Source: Bog-473 sp963706555 (lineage in GTDB: Bacteria; Actinomycetota; Acidimicrobiia; Acidimicrobiales; RAAP-2). From it: DNA of 64,000 bases. The position numbers and the translations under genes are program-made. The stretch's first letter is position 1. Every line of letters starts with the position of its first letter. The notes under the pieces were generated by a model, which did no database searches, was not told where the DNA came from, and saw nothing but the letters and a program-made list of their open reading frames with translations. The stretch spans positions 558,001 through 622,000 of the forward strand of contig OY970164.1 in the NCBI GenBank assembly GCA_963706555.1, written 5' to 3'. Positions 35,013 through 43,179 of the stretch are shown one piece after another.

Positions 35013-36008
35013 ATGCGCTCTCACAGCAAGGCTGCGCTCGCGTCATCCGAGATGATCGTTGAACAGCCCCGCTTGGCTGCATTTGACACGGCGCCCTCCC
35101 CCCGACCGAAGACACCTGCACATGCAGCACAGTTCCGTGCCGTAGTGAAAACCATGCGTCCTCGCCAGTGGACCAAGAACACTTTGGTCTTTGTGGCACC
35201 GGCCGCGGCCGGAGTGCTCAGTCATCGGATCGACTTCTTGCATGCACTGGCCGCATTCGGGATCTTTTGTGCCGCCGCTTCGGGCACGTATTTGGTGAAC
35301 GACGTAGCCGATGCGAAGGCTGACCGGGAACACCCCGACAAGCGGCTCCGGCCGATCGCTCAGGGCATCATCAGTCCGACCTCCGCAATAGTGACGGCTG
35401 CGGTGCTCATGGCCGTGACTCTCACTGCATCTTGGTATGTTGCGGGCTGGAGTCTCGTCCTTGTCATGGCCGTGTACCTCGCCGTCAGTACCCTCTACAC
35501 ACTGAGACTCAAGCGGGAGCCCGTTATCGAACTTGCTGCCGTTGCTTCAGGATTCCTCCTTCGGGCCGTCGCTGGTGGCGTTGCCACCCAGGTGCCCCTG
35601 TCGAGCTGGTTTCTCGCTGTGTCTTCCTTTGGCGCACTGTTCGTCGTAACGGGGAAACGCCTGGGAGAACTGATTCGGTTGGGTGAGAGACGCGGTGAAC
35701 ACCGCGAGGTACTCTCGCTCTACACGGCTTCGTTTCTACGATCGGCGCTCACGTTGACCGCTTCGGTCACGGTCACTGCCTACTGTCTATGGGCCTTCGA
35801 TAAGGCGGGTTTGCTTTCGCACGCCAGTCACCACTTTGTGTGGATCCAGCTATCTGTGATTCCCGTAATTCTTGGGACGCTCCACATGCTCCGGCTGGTC
35901 GACGCCGGGCTGGTCGATGCACCCGAGGACCTGGTCTTCCATGACCACGTCCTCCAGGGAATCGGTGCATCGTGGGTTGCGTTGTTCGCAATCGGGATCT
36001 ACGGATGA
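35013..36008 (+). CDS. ubiA: Decaprenyl-phosphate phosphoribosyltransferase (UbiA family)
   Basis: 331 residues. UbiA-type prenyltransferase with about nine helices. Leader TMRPRQWTKNTLVF and the Mg/pyrophosphate site NDVADAKADREHPDK match mycobacterial Rv3806c (DPPR synthase), which attaches ribose-5-phosphate from PRPP to decaprenyl phosphate, the first step to decaprenylphosphoryl-arabinose (DPA). Its neighbours dprE1 and dprE2 are the next steps. Stop overlaps the dprE1 start (ATGA). Confidence 0.93.
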   Translation: MRSHSKAALASSEMIVEQPRLAAFDTAPSPRPKTPAHAAQFRAVVKTMRPRQWTKNTLVFVAPAAAGVLSHRIDFLHALAAFGIFCAAASGTYLVNDVADAKADREHPDKRLRPIAQGIISPTSAIVTAAVLMAVTLTASWYVAGWSLVLVMAVYLAVSTLYTLRLKREPVIELAAVASGFLLRAVAGGVATQVPLSSWFLAVSSFGALFVVTGKRLGELIRLGERRGEHREVLSLYTASFLRSALTLTASVTVTAYCLWAFDKAGLLSHASHHFVWIQLSVIPVILGTLHMLRLVDAGLVDAPEDLVFHDHVLQGIGASWVALFAIGIYG

Positions 36009-37447
36009 GTAGACCAGAACTGGCCACCGACTTCGACAATCCGCCATTGAGCCAACCCCGTCTTCTTGCGGGATGGGGGCGTACATCGCCTGCTGTCAGC
36101 CGCGTTGTGGCCGTCGACGATCCTGACGAACTGATTCGCCTCCTTTCAATGGAGGATCCGGAGAAGTCCGCCCCCGATTCCACACCGGTTGGCGTGCAAA
36201 ATGGAGTGATTGCCCGAGGACTGGGGCGAAGTTATGGGGACGCCGCCCAATGTGCTGGAGGCCTCACGATCGACACCTCGCGCTTTGCTTCGATAGGAGC
36301 CATTGATCCTCAGACCGGATTGGTCGAAGTCGGGGGAGGAACGAGCCTTGACGCGCTCATACGCGTTTCACTTCCACAGGGTTGGTTCATTCCGGTATCG
36401 CCCGGCACCCGTCAGGTAACCGTCGGGGGAGCGATTGCAGCCGATGTCCACGGAAAGAATCATCACGGCGACGGCAGCTTCTGCTCCTTTGTCACATCAC
36501 TTTCCTTGGTCACTCCGGTGGGGCTGCACACAGTGCGCCCCGAGACCGACCCAGAGCTCTTTTGGGCAACAGCCGGGGGGATGGGACTCACCGGCATCGT
36601 TGTGAAAGCGACCCTCCGACTTACCAGGATCGAAACGGCATGGGCGGTTGTCGATACCGAACGCTTCGCCGACCTTGATGATGCCATGTCCATCATGGAG
36701 GCGACGGACCACGCATACCGATTCTCCGTCGCCTGGGTTGATTGCAGCTCCCATCGAAGGAGTGCGGGGAGAGCTGTGTTGTCGAGGGGTGACTATGCGC
36801 CGCTTGATTCACTGCCCGCAGGGTCGCGCAGCGGCGCTCTCGCCCTCCCCCGTGTTTCACAACTACGCGTTCCCTGCAGTCCACCGGGGCGACTCGTGAG
36901 CCGCAGTTCTCTGCGCGCATTCAACGCGCTGTGGTTCCACAAGTCGCCACAACGCAGATCAGGGGAGCTCACGCCATTGACATCCTTCCTGCACCCCCTC
37001 GATGGAGTGGCGGATTGGAACCTGCTCTACGGACCGCGCGGTTTCGTTCAGTATCAGTTCGTCGTCGCCCCTCATCACGCCGAAGTTATTCGTCGGGTGA
37101 TTTCGATGGTGGCCTCGTCGGGTGTCGCATCATCGATGGCTGTCCTTAAGCGATTCGGCCCCGGAGACCCAGGACCACTGTCGTTTCCGATTGAAGGTTG
37201 GACCTTGGCCCTCGACTTTCCCGCCGGATTAGTGGCACTCCCTGCTCTGCTTCATCGGTTGGATGACGTAGTTGCCACTCATGGCGGGAGGGTATATCTG
37301 GCAAAAGACGCAAGGCTGCGACCTGAACTCCTCAGCGTGATGTACCCGCGGCTCAGGGACTTCGTGGAGGTATTGCATCGTGTCGACCCTGACGGACATC
37401 TCCGTTCGGACCTTTCGCGACGCCTGGGAATCAGAACGACCACTTGA
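36005..37447 (+). CDS. dprE1: Decaprenylphosphoryl-beta-D-ribose 2'-oxidase
   Basis: 480 residues. FAD-linked oxidase: ARGLGRSYGDAAQ, ADVHGKNHHGDGSF with the His of the vanillyl-alcohol-oxidase fold, GFVQYQFVVAP, and AKDARLRPELLSVMYP at the C-terminus. Oxidises the 2'-OH of decaprenylphosphoryl-ribose. The segment aligning with the M. tuberculosis Cys387 region reads GWTLALDFPA, with Ala at the Cys position. Overlaps ubiA and dprE2 by 4 and 1 bp. Confidence 0.95.
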   Translation: MSRPELATDFDNPPLSQPRLLAGWGRTSPAVSRVVAVDDPDELIRLLSMEDPEKSAPDSTPVGVQNGVIARGLGRSYGDAAQCAGGLTIDTSRFASIGAIDPQTGLVEVGGGTSLDALIRVSLPQGWFIPVSPGTRQVTVGGAIAADVHGKNHHGDGSFCSFVTSLSLVTPVGLHTVRPETDPELFWATAGGMGLTGIVVKATLRLTRIETAWAVVDTERFADLDDAMSIMEATDHAYRFSVAWVDCSSHRRSAGRAVLSRGDYAPLDSLPAGSRSGALALPRVSQLRVPCSPPGRLVSRSSLRAFNALWFHKSPQRRSGELTPLTSFLHPLDGVADWNLLYGPRGFVQYQFVVAPHHAEVIRRVISMVASSGVASSMAVLKRFGPGDPGPLSFPIEGWTLALDFPAGLVALPALLHRLDDVVATHGGRVYLAKDARLRPELLSVMYPRLRDFVEVLHRVDPDGHLRSDLSRRLGIRTTT

Positions 37448-38211
37448 TGAACGATGCCTTTAACCATCCCCGATCGGTACTGGTACTCGGGGGGTCCTCG
37501 GAAATAGCCGGTGCCCTCGTCGAACGTCTGGTGGCCGATGGATGCCGAACGGTCGTACTCGCGGGGAGAGATCCCGAAGCGCTGGAGCGCGCCGCGAAGC
37601 GTGCCCGGGACAATGGGGCTCAGACCGTTGGGGTTGTGGTGTTCGACGCTCTCGACGTTGTCCACACCGAACGGGCGATCGGCGCCTGTTTTGAAGTCAT
37701 GGGTGAGAGCGTGGATCTCGTACTCGTCACTCTCGGCCTGTTGGGCGACGCGGCTACCGATGTCAGAGAAGCCACCAGAATCCTAGAGAACATCACGGTG
37801 AACTTCGTGTGGCCCGCTGTCGCTCTGGGGTCCGTTGCCCAGCGCTTACAGGATCAGGGCTATGGGCGAGTCGTGGTGTTCTCGTCTGTCGCTGGGATCA
37901 GGATACGTGAAACTAATTTCATCTATGGGTCCGCGAAATCGGGTCTGGATGGGTACGCGCTCGGACTGGCGGAAACCCTCCGTGGATCTGGAGTGCAGCT
38001 TCAGATCGTTCGCCCGGGCTTCGTCCGCACCAAAATGACGGCGCGACTTCACCCCGCTCCATTCGCCGTTGACCCTGAGACGGTCGCTACTGCTGTCATG
38101 CGAGGTATCGAATGCAATCAACCCATCATCTGGGTGCCCTCCACCCTCCGTTGGGTATTTCTCGCACTCCGCCATGTGCCTCAGCGGCTCTGGCGACGTC
38201 TACCGGGATGA
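37447..38211 (+). CDS. dprE2: Decaprenylphosphoryl-2-keto-ribose reductase (SDR)
   Basis: 254 residues. SDR with NAD(P) motif VLGGSSEIAGALVERL, active Ser in FSSVAGIRI and YxxxK as YGSAKSGLD. Order and overlap with dprE1 identify it as the NADH-dependent reductase that completes the epimerisation to decaprenylphosphoryl-arabinose. ATG start shares a base with the dprE1 stop. Confidence 0.93.
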   Translation: MNDAFNHPRSVLVLGGSSEIAGALVERLVADGCRTVVLAGRDPEALERAAKRARDNGAQTVGVVVFDALDVVHTERAIGACFEVMGESVDLVLVTLGLLGDAATDVREATRILENITVNFVWPAVALGSVAQRLQDQGYGRVVVFSSVAGIRIRETNFIYGSAKSGLDGYALGLAETLRGSGVQLQIVRPGFVRTKMTARLHPAPFAVDPETVATAVMRGIECNQPIIWVPSTLRWVFLALRHVPQRLWRRLPG

Positions 38212-38257
38212 CCAATCTGTGCCAACAATTTCCCTCTGCCCGATGCGGTGATGCCGC

Positions 38258-39223
38258 GTGAAACGTGCCCCCGTCACCCGACTGGCTGTCGTGGTTCTTG
38301 TCTTCGTCCTGCTGGCCTCCTGCTCAGAGGCCAACCCGACCCGCGTGTCCTCCAATACTCCGACCACACCTCGTCCCGTCACCCCAGCACCCCACGTCAC
38401 GACCACCACGACGGTTCCCGCCGAGCCCGGCTGGACGCCCATCGCCAACGGGCCCAACGGAGTTATTGCCGATCAACGGAACGTAACCACTCCAGATGGC
38501 CACCAAATCACTTTGGTCCGGTTTCGAGCCGGACAAGTTCGGTTCAATCTGCACGTCGGCAGTCAAGATCCTCCCCGGGGGGCGGCGGTGATCGGCCCAG
38601 AGTCCTCGTCCCTTGTAAGCACAGCTGAGATGCCGTTGCTCTTGGGAGTCTTTAACGGTGGATTCAAGGCGAGTGCTACGGCCGGTGGGGTTGAAGTGGA
38701 CGGGCAAACGCTCACACCCCTTCTCAATGGCCTCGCCAGCTTCGTGATTGACACGAACGGCACGGGCCGAATCGGGGTATGGGGCTCAACCGTCCCCATC
38801 GCCGGTGAACTGGTGGCCAGCGTTCGTCAAAACCTTCCACCCCTCATCGAAGATGGACAAGCGAACCCCCAGATTGGGAATGTCACGCAGTGGGGTGCCA
38901 CGCTCCATGGGCTCGCGGCAACAGCACGCAGTGCGCTCGGCGAGGATCCGGCCGGGGACATTCTCTATGCCGCCAGTATGTCCGCCTTGCCGATCGACCT
39001 TGCTTCTGCACTCTCCGACGACGGCGCCATCAATGCGATGGAACTCGACATCAATCCCGCGTGGATCCAACTCGATGTGGCCGCCGCCGCCGGCGGACCG
39101 TTAGCCAGCACCATCCCGGGACAAACCCGTCCGGCCAATCAGTATCTCGTCGGTTGGACGCGCGACTTCATTGCCGTGCTTGCATCCGCCTCCATCCTGC
39201 AAACAGGTACAGTATCTCCCTAA
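38258..39223 (+). CDS. Second phosphodiester glycosidase-family protein, lipoprotein
   Basis: 321 residues, paralogue of the protein at 33743. Lipobox LLASC after LAVVVLVFV. NAGPA-type core: LLGVFNGGFKASA, GGVEVDGQTLTPL, PLIEDGQANPQIG and NAMELDINPAWIQLD. Lies 46 bp after dprE2 on the same strand, so it closes the DPA gene set, with the membrane-anchored paralogue at the other end. Likely acts on arabinan or a phosphodiester glycopolymer outside the cell. Confidence 0.8.
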   Translation: MKRAPVTRLAVVVLVFVLLASCSEANPTRVSSNTPTTPRPVTPAPHVTTTTTVPAEPGWTPIANGPNGVIADQRNVTTPDGHQITLVRFRAGQVRFNLHVGSQDPPRGAAVIGPESSSLVSTAEMPLLLGVFNGGFKASATAGGVEVDGQTLTPLLNGLASFVIDTNGTGRIGVWGSTVPIAGELVASVRQNLPPLIEDGQANPQIGNVTQWGATLHGLAATARSALGEDPAGDILYAASMSALPIDLASALSDDGAINAMELDINPAWIQLDVAAAAGGPLASTIPGQTRPANQYLVGWTRDFIAVLASASILQTGTVSP

Positions 39224-39602
39224 TGCAGCGTTGCCCGTCCATGGGCATTCACGCACATGTTGCCTGACGGTGGCACCGGCCCCTTTTTCCCTGATCTCCC
39301 CCGGTTCGGCCTGCTGCGAGGCTGCCTCACGCTCCTTCTGGCTCGCTCAAACGTGAGCGCCCGGCTGGCAGTTCCAGCGCCTCTGACCCGAGGAAGTCGC
39401 CTTCATGTGCGCGTCAGGTTTGATCCATAAAGTCACTCCGAGGCCGCTGGGAGGCAAAACGGAAAGTGTCTGGTACGTGTCCTCTTCTATTCCTACATTG
39501 TCATTTGTTGCGGATCCGTCCCATTGATGCTGTGATCCACCGGAGCGGCGGAACAGCGACACTTTCATTGGGACGTGGGAAGTCATCGTTTGGCCAGACA
39601 CC
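39224..39602. other. 379-bp intergenic region
   Basis: No convincing gene on either strand. Contains a 9-bp inverted repeat, GAAAGTGTC (39462-39470) and GACACTTTC (39558-39566), 87 bp apart. The amidase gene begins at its end with no clear ribosome site. Confidence 0.45.
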
Positions 39603-40583
39603 ATGACGATTGCGGCGAAAACATCAAAGGGGGAGGGCTCGCCCCATCGACTGGCCAGGCGGCGATTGCACGTTCGGCGGCGGCATCTGGTTAGCGTCGC
39701 CGGACTGATCGTTGTCGCTGCAACGATCACCTTTCCGGGGCGAGCCAACCCATCGCCAGTACTACGAATGGCGCTGGGTGTCTTTACCGGGCATGCAGTT
39801 GATCCCAGGCTGTTCACGGCCGGATCATGCGTTACCTTCTCACCCACTTCCGGGAACCGCCACAAGACTGTTTTCCTCGACGCTGGCCACGGCGGTCTCG
39901 ACCCAGGGGGCCTTGGCGTCACCGAATCAGGCCAGACGATCTACGAGGCGAACGAAACGTTGCCCGTGGAATTGCACACGACGGCCTTGTTGCTTGCCCA
40001 CGGATTCCAGGTCGTGGACTCGCGGACCCGCAACTCCACGGTCGCCCGAATCGAGCCCGGAGATACATCGGGCGGCATATTCACCGTGAAGGGCGAGCAC
40101 AACGACGTGGCGGCTCGAGACGAATGTGCAAATCGCGCCGGAGCCAATATTCTGGTTGGTATCTACTTCGACGTAGGTGCGTCGCCGGATAACGCTGGCA
40201 GTATTACCGGCTATGACACCGATCGACCGTTCTCAACTTCGAATCTCACGCTCGCCACTCTCGTGCAGAGCAATGTCCTTTCAGCGCTGAACCGGCACGG
40301 ATGGGATATCCCCGATGCCGGAGTGGTCTCGGACGTCAACCTTGGTGGCCCGCCATTGACGCAGGCGGCGGGACGATACGGGCATCTCCTGCTACTGGGG
40401 CCACCTGAACCCGGCTACTTCACCACGCCGAGCAAGATGCCCGGCGCGCTCATTGAGCCACTCTTCATCACCGATCCGTTCGAGGGGACGATCGCCGCCA
40501 GCTCGAGTGGCCAGCAAACCATTGCCAGGGGCCTCGCCCAGGCGATAGAAGAGTACTTCGCTCCCGAAGTGAAATCACCGTAG
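39603..40583 (+). CDS. N-acetylmuramoyl-L-alanine amidase (Amidase_3)
   Basis: 326 residues. Basic N-terminus and one hydrophobic segment (LVSVAGLIVVAATITF), then a zinc amidase domain: FLDAGHGGLDPGG with the first His ligand, YEANETLPVELHTTAL with Glu, and GAGNILVGIYFD-like strand (GANILVGIYFD). Cleaves peptidoglycan stem peptides. A third His ligand is not plainly visible (SITGYDTDRP), so activity is not certain. Convergent with the ABC permease gene, 40-bp gap. Confidence 0.78.
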   Translation: MTIAAKTSKGEGSPHRLARRRLHVRRRHLVSVAGLIVVAATITFPGRANPSPVLRMALGVFTGHAVDPRLFTAGSCVTFSPTSGNRHKTVFLDAGHGGLDPGGLGVTESGQTIYEANETLPVELHTTALLLAHGFQVVDSRTRNSTVARIEPGDTSGGIFTVKGEHNDVAARDECANRAGANILVGIYFDVGASPDNAGSITGYDTDRPFSTSNLTLATLVQSNVLSALNRHGWDIPDAGVVSDVNLGGPPLTQAAGRYGHLLLLGPPEPGYFTTPSKMPGALIEPLFITDPFEGTIAASSSGQQTIARGLAQAIEEYFAPEVKSP

Positions 40584-40623
40584 ACATGACCGCACCCATC
40601 GCTCCGTCGCCGCAACAATACGC

Positions 40624-41571
40624 TCACGCGTCCTTGGTAAGCACCCTCCAGAATGTCAGACCGATAAGGCCAGCTGCAGCGATCACGAAGATTGAGGCCT
40701 CAAGGCCCTGGAATGCCCAAAATCTACTTTCAGGCTGGAAGGTGACGACCTGACGGAATCCGTGCGAGGCCAAGCAGCCCACGATCCCGCTCTTGTCGCC
40801 CGACACGCCGGGTTGGCAGGCGGCAGGGATCGTGGCCGGGGTGAGACTGCCCAGGCTGTGGCCTCTCGGCGTGGCGATCCCTTGGGAGATCACCCAAGAA
40901 CCGGCCGGAGGATTGCTCCTCGAACCGGCGAGGGAATAGATCCTTGAGAGTGGCGACATGAAATGCGGACGCGCGTAGATGCCGATGGCGATACGCAGCG
41001 CCACGAAGACCCCGAGCGTTGTGGCGATCGCGGGCAGCACGCGCCGGAACAGTGATCCCATCGCCAGGCCGAGAGCAACGGCGAAGAGTGCATAGGCAAC
41101 CGGTACGAGCCCTTGGATGTCGAAGGCATCGAATCGGCTGCCGAGGGCGTTCTCTGGACTGCGCCACCAGCTGGCAAGTGCGGCAATCCCCGCCCCCCAC
41201 AGCCCAGCAGCAAGGAGAAGCCACAGCACATTGCTCCGTAGCCAGTGCTGCCGCGTGACTCCCTGGGTCCACACCAGGTTGTGCGTCCCGTCCTCAAAGT
41301 CCTTGGCGAGAAGAGGCGCTCCCCAGAAGAGCCCGAGTAAGAGCGGGGCAGCGATGGTCAGATTGACGACGTCCATGATGGCACCGTCTCCACTGAACAG
41401 CTGGCCACCTCCGTCGGCACAACTCTGCGTTGCTGCACAGGTGCGCAGGAAGGCGTGGTAGTCGTTGGCCATCCTCAGGCCTGTGATGATCAGGAGTACG
41501 GCGAGGACAAAGAATCCTGCGGCGGCGAAGTAGACCTGGTTTCGGTGCAACCGCCAGACGAGCTGGTTCAC
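40624..41571 (-). CDS. ABC-2-type transporter permease
   Basis: 315 residues with six predicted helices: FAAAGFFVLAVLLIITGL, LTIAAPLLLGLFWGAPLLAKDFEDGTH, and others. The KDFEDGTHNLVWTQGVTR loop is typical of ABC-2 permeases of the YtrC-like type. Overlaps the ATP-binding gene by 4 bp. Substrate unknown. Confidence 0.88.
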   Translation of the reverse strand: MNQLVWRLHRNQVYFAAAGFFVLAVLLIITGLRMANDYHAFLRTCAATQSCADGGGQLFSGDGAIMDVVNLTIAAPLLLGLFWGAPLLAKDFEDGTHNLVWTQGVTRQHWLRSNVLWLLLAAGLWGAGIAALASWWRSPENALGSRFDAFDIQGLVPVAYALFAVALGLAMGSLFRRVLPAIATTLGVFVALRIAIGIYARPHFMSPLSRIYSLAGSRSNPPAGSWVISQGIATPRGHSLGSLTPATIPAACQPGVSGDKSGIVGCLASHGFRQVVTFQPESRFWAFQGLEASIFVIAAAGLIGLTFWRVLTKDA

Positions 41572-42479
41572 GCCGCTCCTCCCAACATGCTCAGAGGTCC
41601 TTCGAGGACCGACGCCTCCTGGCCCATATAGGCCAGGATCACGTCTTCAAGCCCTACCTCGCTTATCTCCCACGATGGATCGAGCACCGGCCCGTCGAGT
41701 CTTGCCACCAGGCGACTCTGGTTCGACGTCTGGGTGGCCTTAATGACATGGATTGACGGCTCGGTATCGGAAACGCCCCTCCGCGGGCCCACAAGCATGC
41801 GGTGCGACGCCAGGACATCTTCGATGTCGTCGCAGAGCTGGGTACGGGAACCGGCCAACAAGATCACGTGGTCGCACACCCGTTCGAGGTCATGCAACAA
41901 GTGCGACGAGAGGATCACCGAGAGGTCACCTTCAGCCACGGCCTCGGTCAGAGATGAGAGGAACTCGCGTCGGGCGAGCGGATCGAGGGCGGCCACCGGC
42001 TCGTCGAGCAACAACACCTGAGGGCGCTTGGCCAAGGCCAGGCCGAGCCCGACCTGCGCTCGCTGACCGCCCGAGAGTTTGGCCACGGGGCTGTTCATCG
42101 GGACACGCAATCGCCCCAGCCTCTCCCTCGCCCCTGATTCGTCCCACACATGATTGAGATGGGCGCCAATCCGGAGATGGTCGTTAGCGGTCAAGCGGCT
42201 GTAGAGCGGGACGTCCTGTGCGAGATATCCGATGCTCGAGAGGAAGTCCTCATGTTGGCCTGGCCGCCGCCCAAGCACCTCTGCATAGCCTGCGCTGGGA
42301 GAGATGAGACCAACGAGCAGACGTAGCAACGTGGTTTTTCCCGCACCGTTTGGACCGACGAGGGCGGTGACGCGACCCCGGGGCACGCTGAACGAGCAAT
42401 CTTCGAGTGCCCAGGTGGAGCCGTAACATTTGCCGAGACCGGCCGCCCTGAGTACCGGAGTGCCATCGAACGTACTCAT
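41568..42479 (-). CDS. ABC transporter ATP-binding protein (YtrB-like)
   Basis: 303 residues. Walker A LVGPNGAGKTTLLR, Q-loop region YLAQDVPLYSR, signature AKLSGGQRAQVGLGLALA, Walker B VLLLDEPVAALD, switch His in SSHLLHDLERV. ATG 42479 is taken as start because it overlaps the GntR stop (ATGA). A C-terminal 60-residue extension follows, of the type seen in regulated YtrA-type operons. Confidence 0.92.
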   Translation of the reverse strand: MSTFDGTPVLRAAGLGKCYGSTWALEDCSFSVPRGRVTALVGPNGAGKTTLLRLLVGLISPSAGYAEVLGRRPGQHEDFLSSIGYLAQDVPLYSRLTANDHLRIGAHLNHVWDESGARERLGRLRVPMNSPVAKLSGGQRAQVGLGLALAKRPQVLLLDEPVAALDPLARREFLSSLTEAVAEGDLSVILSSHLLHDLERVCDHVILLAGSRTQLCDDIEDVLASHRMLVGPRRGVSDTEPSIHVIKATQTSNQSRLVARLDGPVLDPSWEISEVGLEDVILAYMGQEASVLEGPLSMLGGAA

Positions 42480-42892
42480 GCGATTTTCGTTCTCTGGTCG
42501 GCATCCAAGATCCCACGCAGCATTGCATCTATTGACTCGTCGTTCAGACCCTCGGCGCGGGCTGTCTGGACCCATCGACGAAGTCCTCGAGCAAGACGCG
42601 CATGAACGTGGGGAGGAGGTCCCTCGGGGACCTGGACGACATACGTACCCACTCCCTGGCGTCCCTCAACGAGGCCGTCGTGTTCGAGCTCCCAGTAGGC
42701 CTTCATCACTGTATTCGGGTTGATCGCAACTTCGCTCACGACCTCTTTGACCGTGGGCAACTTGTCACCGACGGTAAGGGTCCCCATACGCAGAGCCTGC
42801 TTGACTTGTTGCACGAGCTGCACGTAGGCCGGAACACCCGAATCCGAGTTCAGGGAGAAGGTAATGGACTGGTTCAGTACTTCTCTAGTCAT
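42476..42892 (-). CDS. GntR-family regulator, YtrA subfamily
   Basis: 138 residues. SGVPAYVQLVQQVKQAL, TVGDKLPTVKEVVSEVAINPNTVMKAY and GVGTYVVQ are a GntR winged helix followed by a short two-helix tail, the YtrA class. These regulators control the ABC operon they precede. The ATG is inside an operator palindrome and just after a strong promoter (see 42881-42928), so the mRNA is probably leaderless. Confidence 0.93.
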   Translation of the reverse strand: MTREVLNQSITFSLNSDSGVPAYVQLVQQVKQALRMGTLTVGDKLPTVKEVVSEVAINPNTVMKAYWELEHDGLVEGRQGVGTYVVQVPEGPPPHVHARLARGLRRWVQTARAEGLNDESIDAMLRGILDADQRTKIA

Positions 42893-42928
42893 CTAGAGAA
42901 GATTAGTAGTAAGCTGTGAGCAGGTCAA
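42881..42928 (-). promoter_or_regulatory. GntR-ABC operon promoter, operator over start codon
   Basis: On the minus strand: -35 TTGACC (42923-42928), 17-bp spacer, -10 TAATCT (42900-42905). The predicted start point, about 7 bp after the -10, falls at or next to the GntR ATG (42890-42892). A perfect 8-bp inverted repeat TTCTCTAG-N4-CTAGAGAA (42881-42900) spans that start codon. This fits self-repression by a YtrA-type regulator and a leaderless transcript. Confidence 0.8.
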
Positions 42929-42953
42929 CCCACAACACGCCGCCAAAGACCCG

Positions 42954-43160
42954 TCATTCGACATCCGCAGTTCGGATCAGGGAAATGGCTCGACGGGGGC
43001 AGTCACGGACGGCCCGCCTGGCCACATCGACGAGTTCGATCGGAAGGGGTCGCTCATCAACGATCGGATAGCCCCACTCGTCAAGCACGATTGCTTCGGG
43101 CACAAGCTCGGCGCAGTAACCGTACGCGTCACATAATACGGGGTCGATACGAATGCGCAT
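42954..43160 (-). CDS. Three-cysteine ferredoxin (CxxYxxC), redox module 2
   Basis: 68 residues. Cluster motif CDAYGYC and distal CP in RDCPRRAISL. The non-Cys position is Tyr, as in some mycobacterial [3Fe-4S] ferredoxins, against His in module 1. Homologous across its length with the ferredoxin at 33480 (both keep the segment WGYPI near the middle). Last gene of the minus-strand redox module, 19 bp after the NuoF-like gene. Confidence 0.92.
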   Translation of the reverse strand: MRIRIDPVLCDAYGYCAELVPEAIVLDEWGYPIVDERPLPIELVDVARRAVRDCPRRAISLIRTADVE

Positions 43161-43179
43161 CGTCACGTCACGACGAGAT

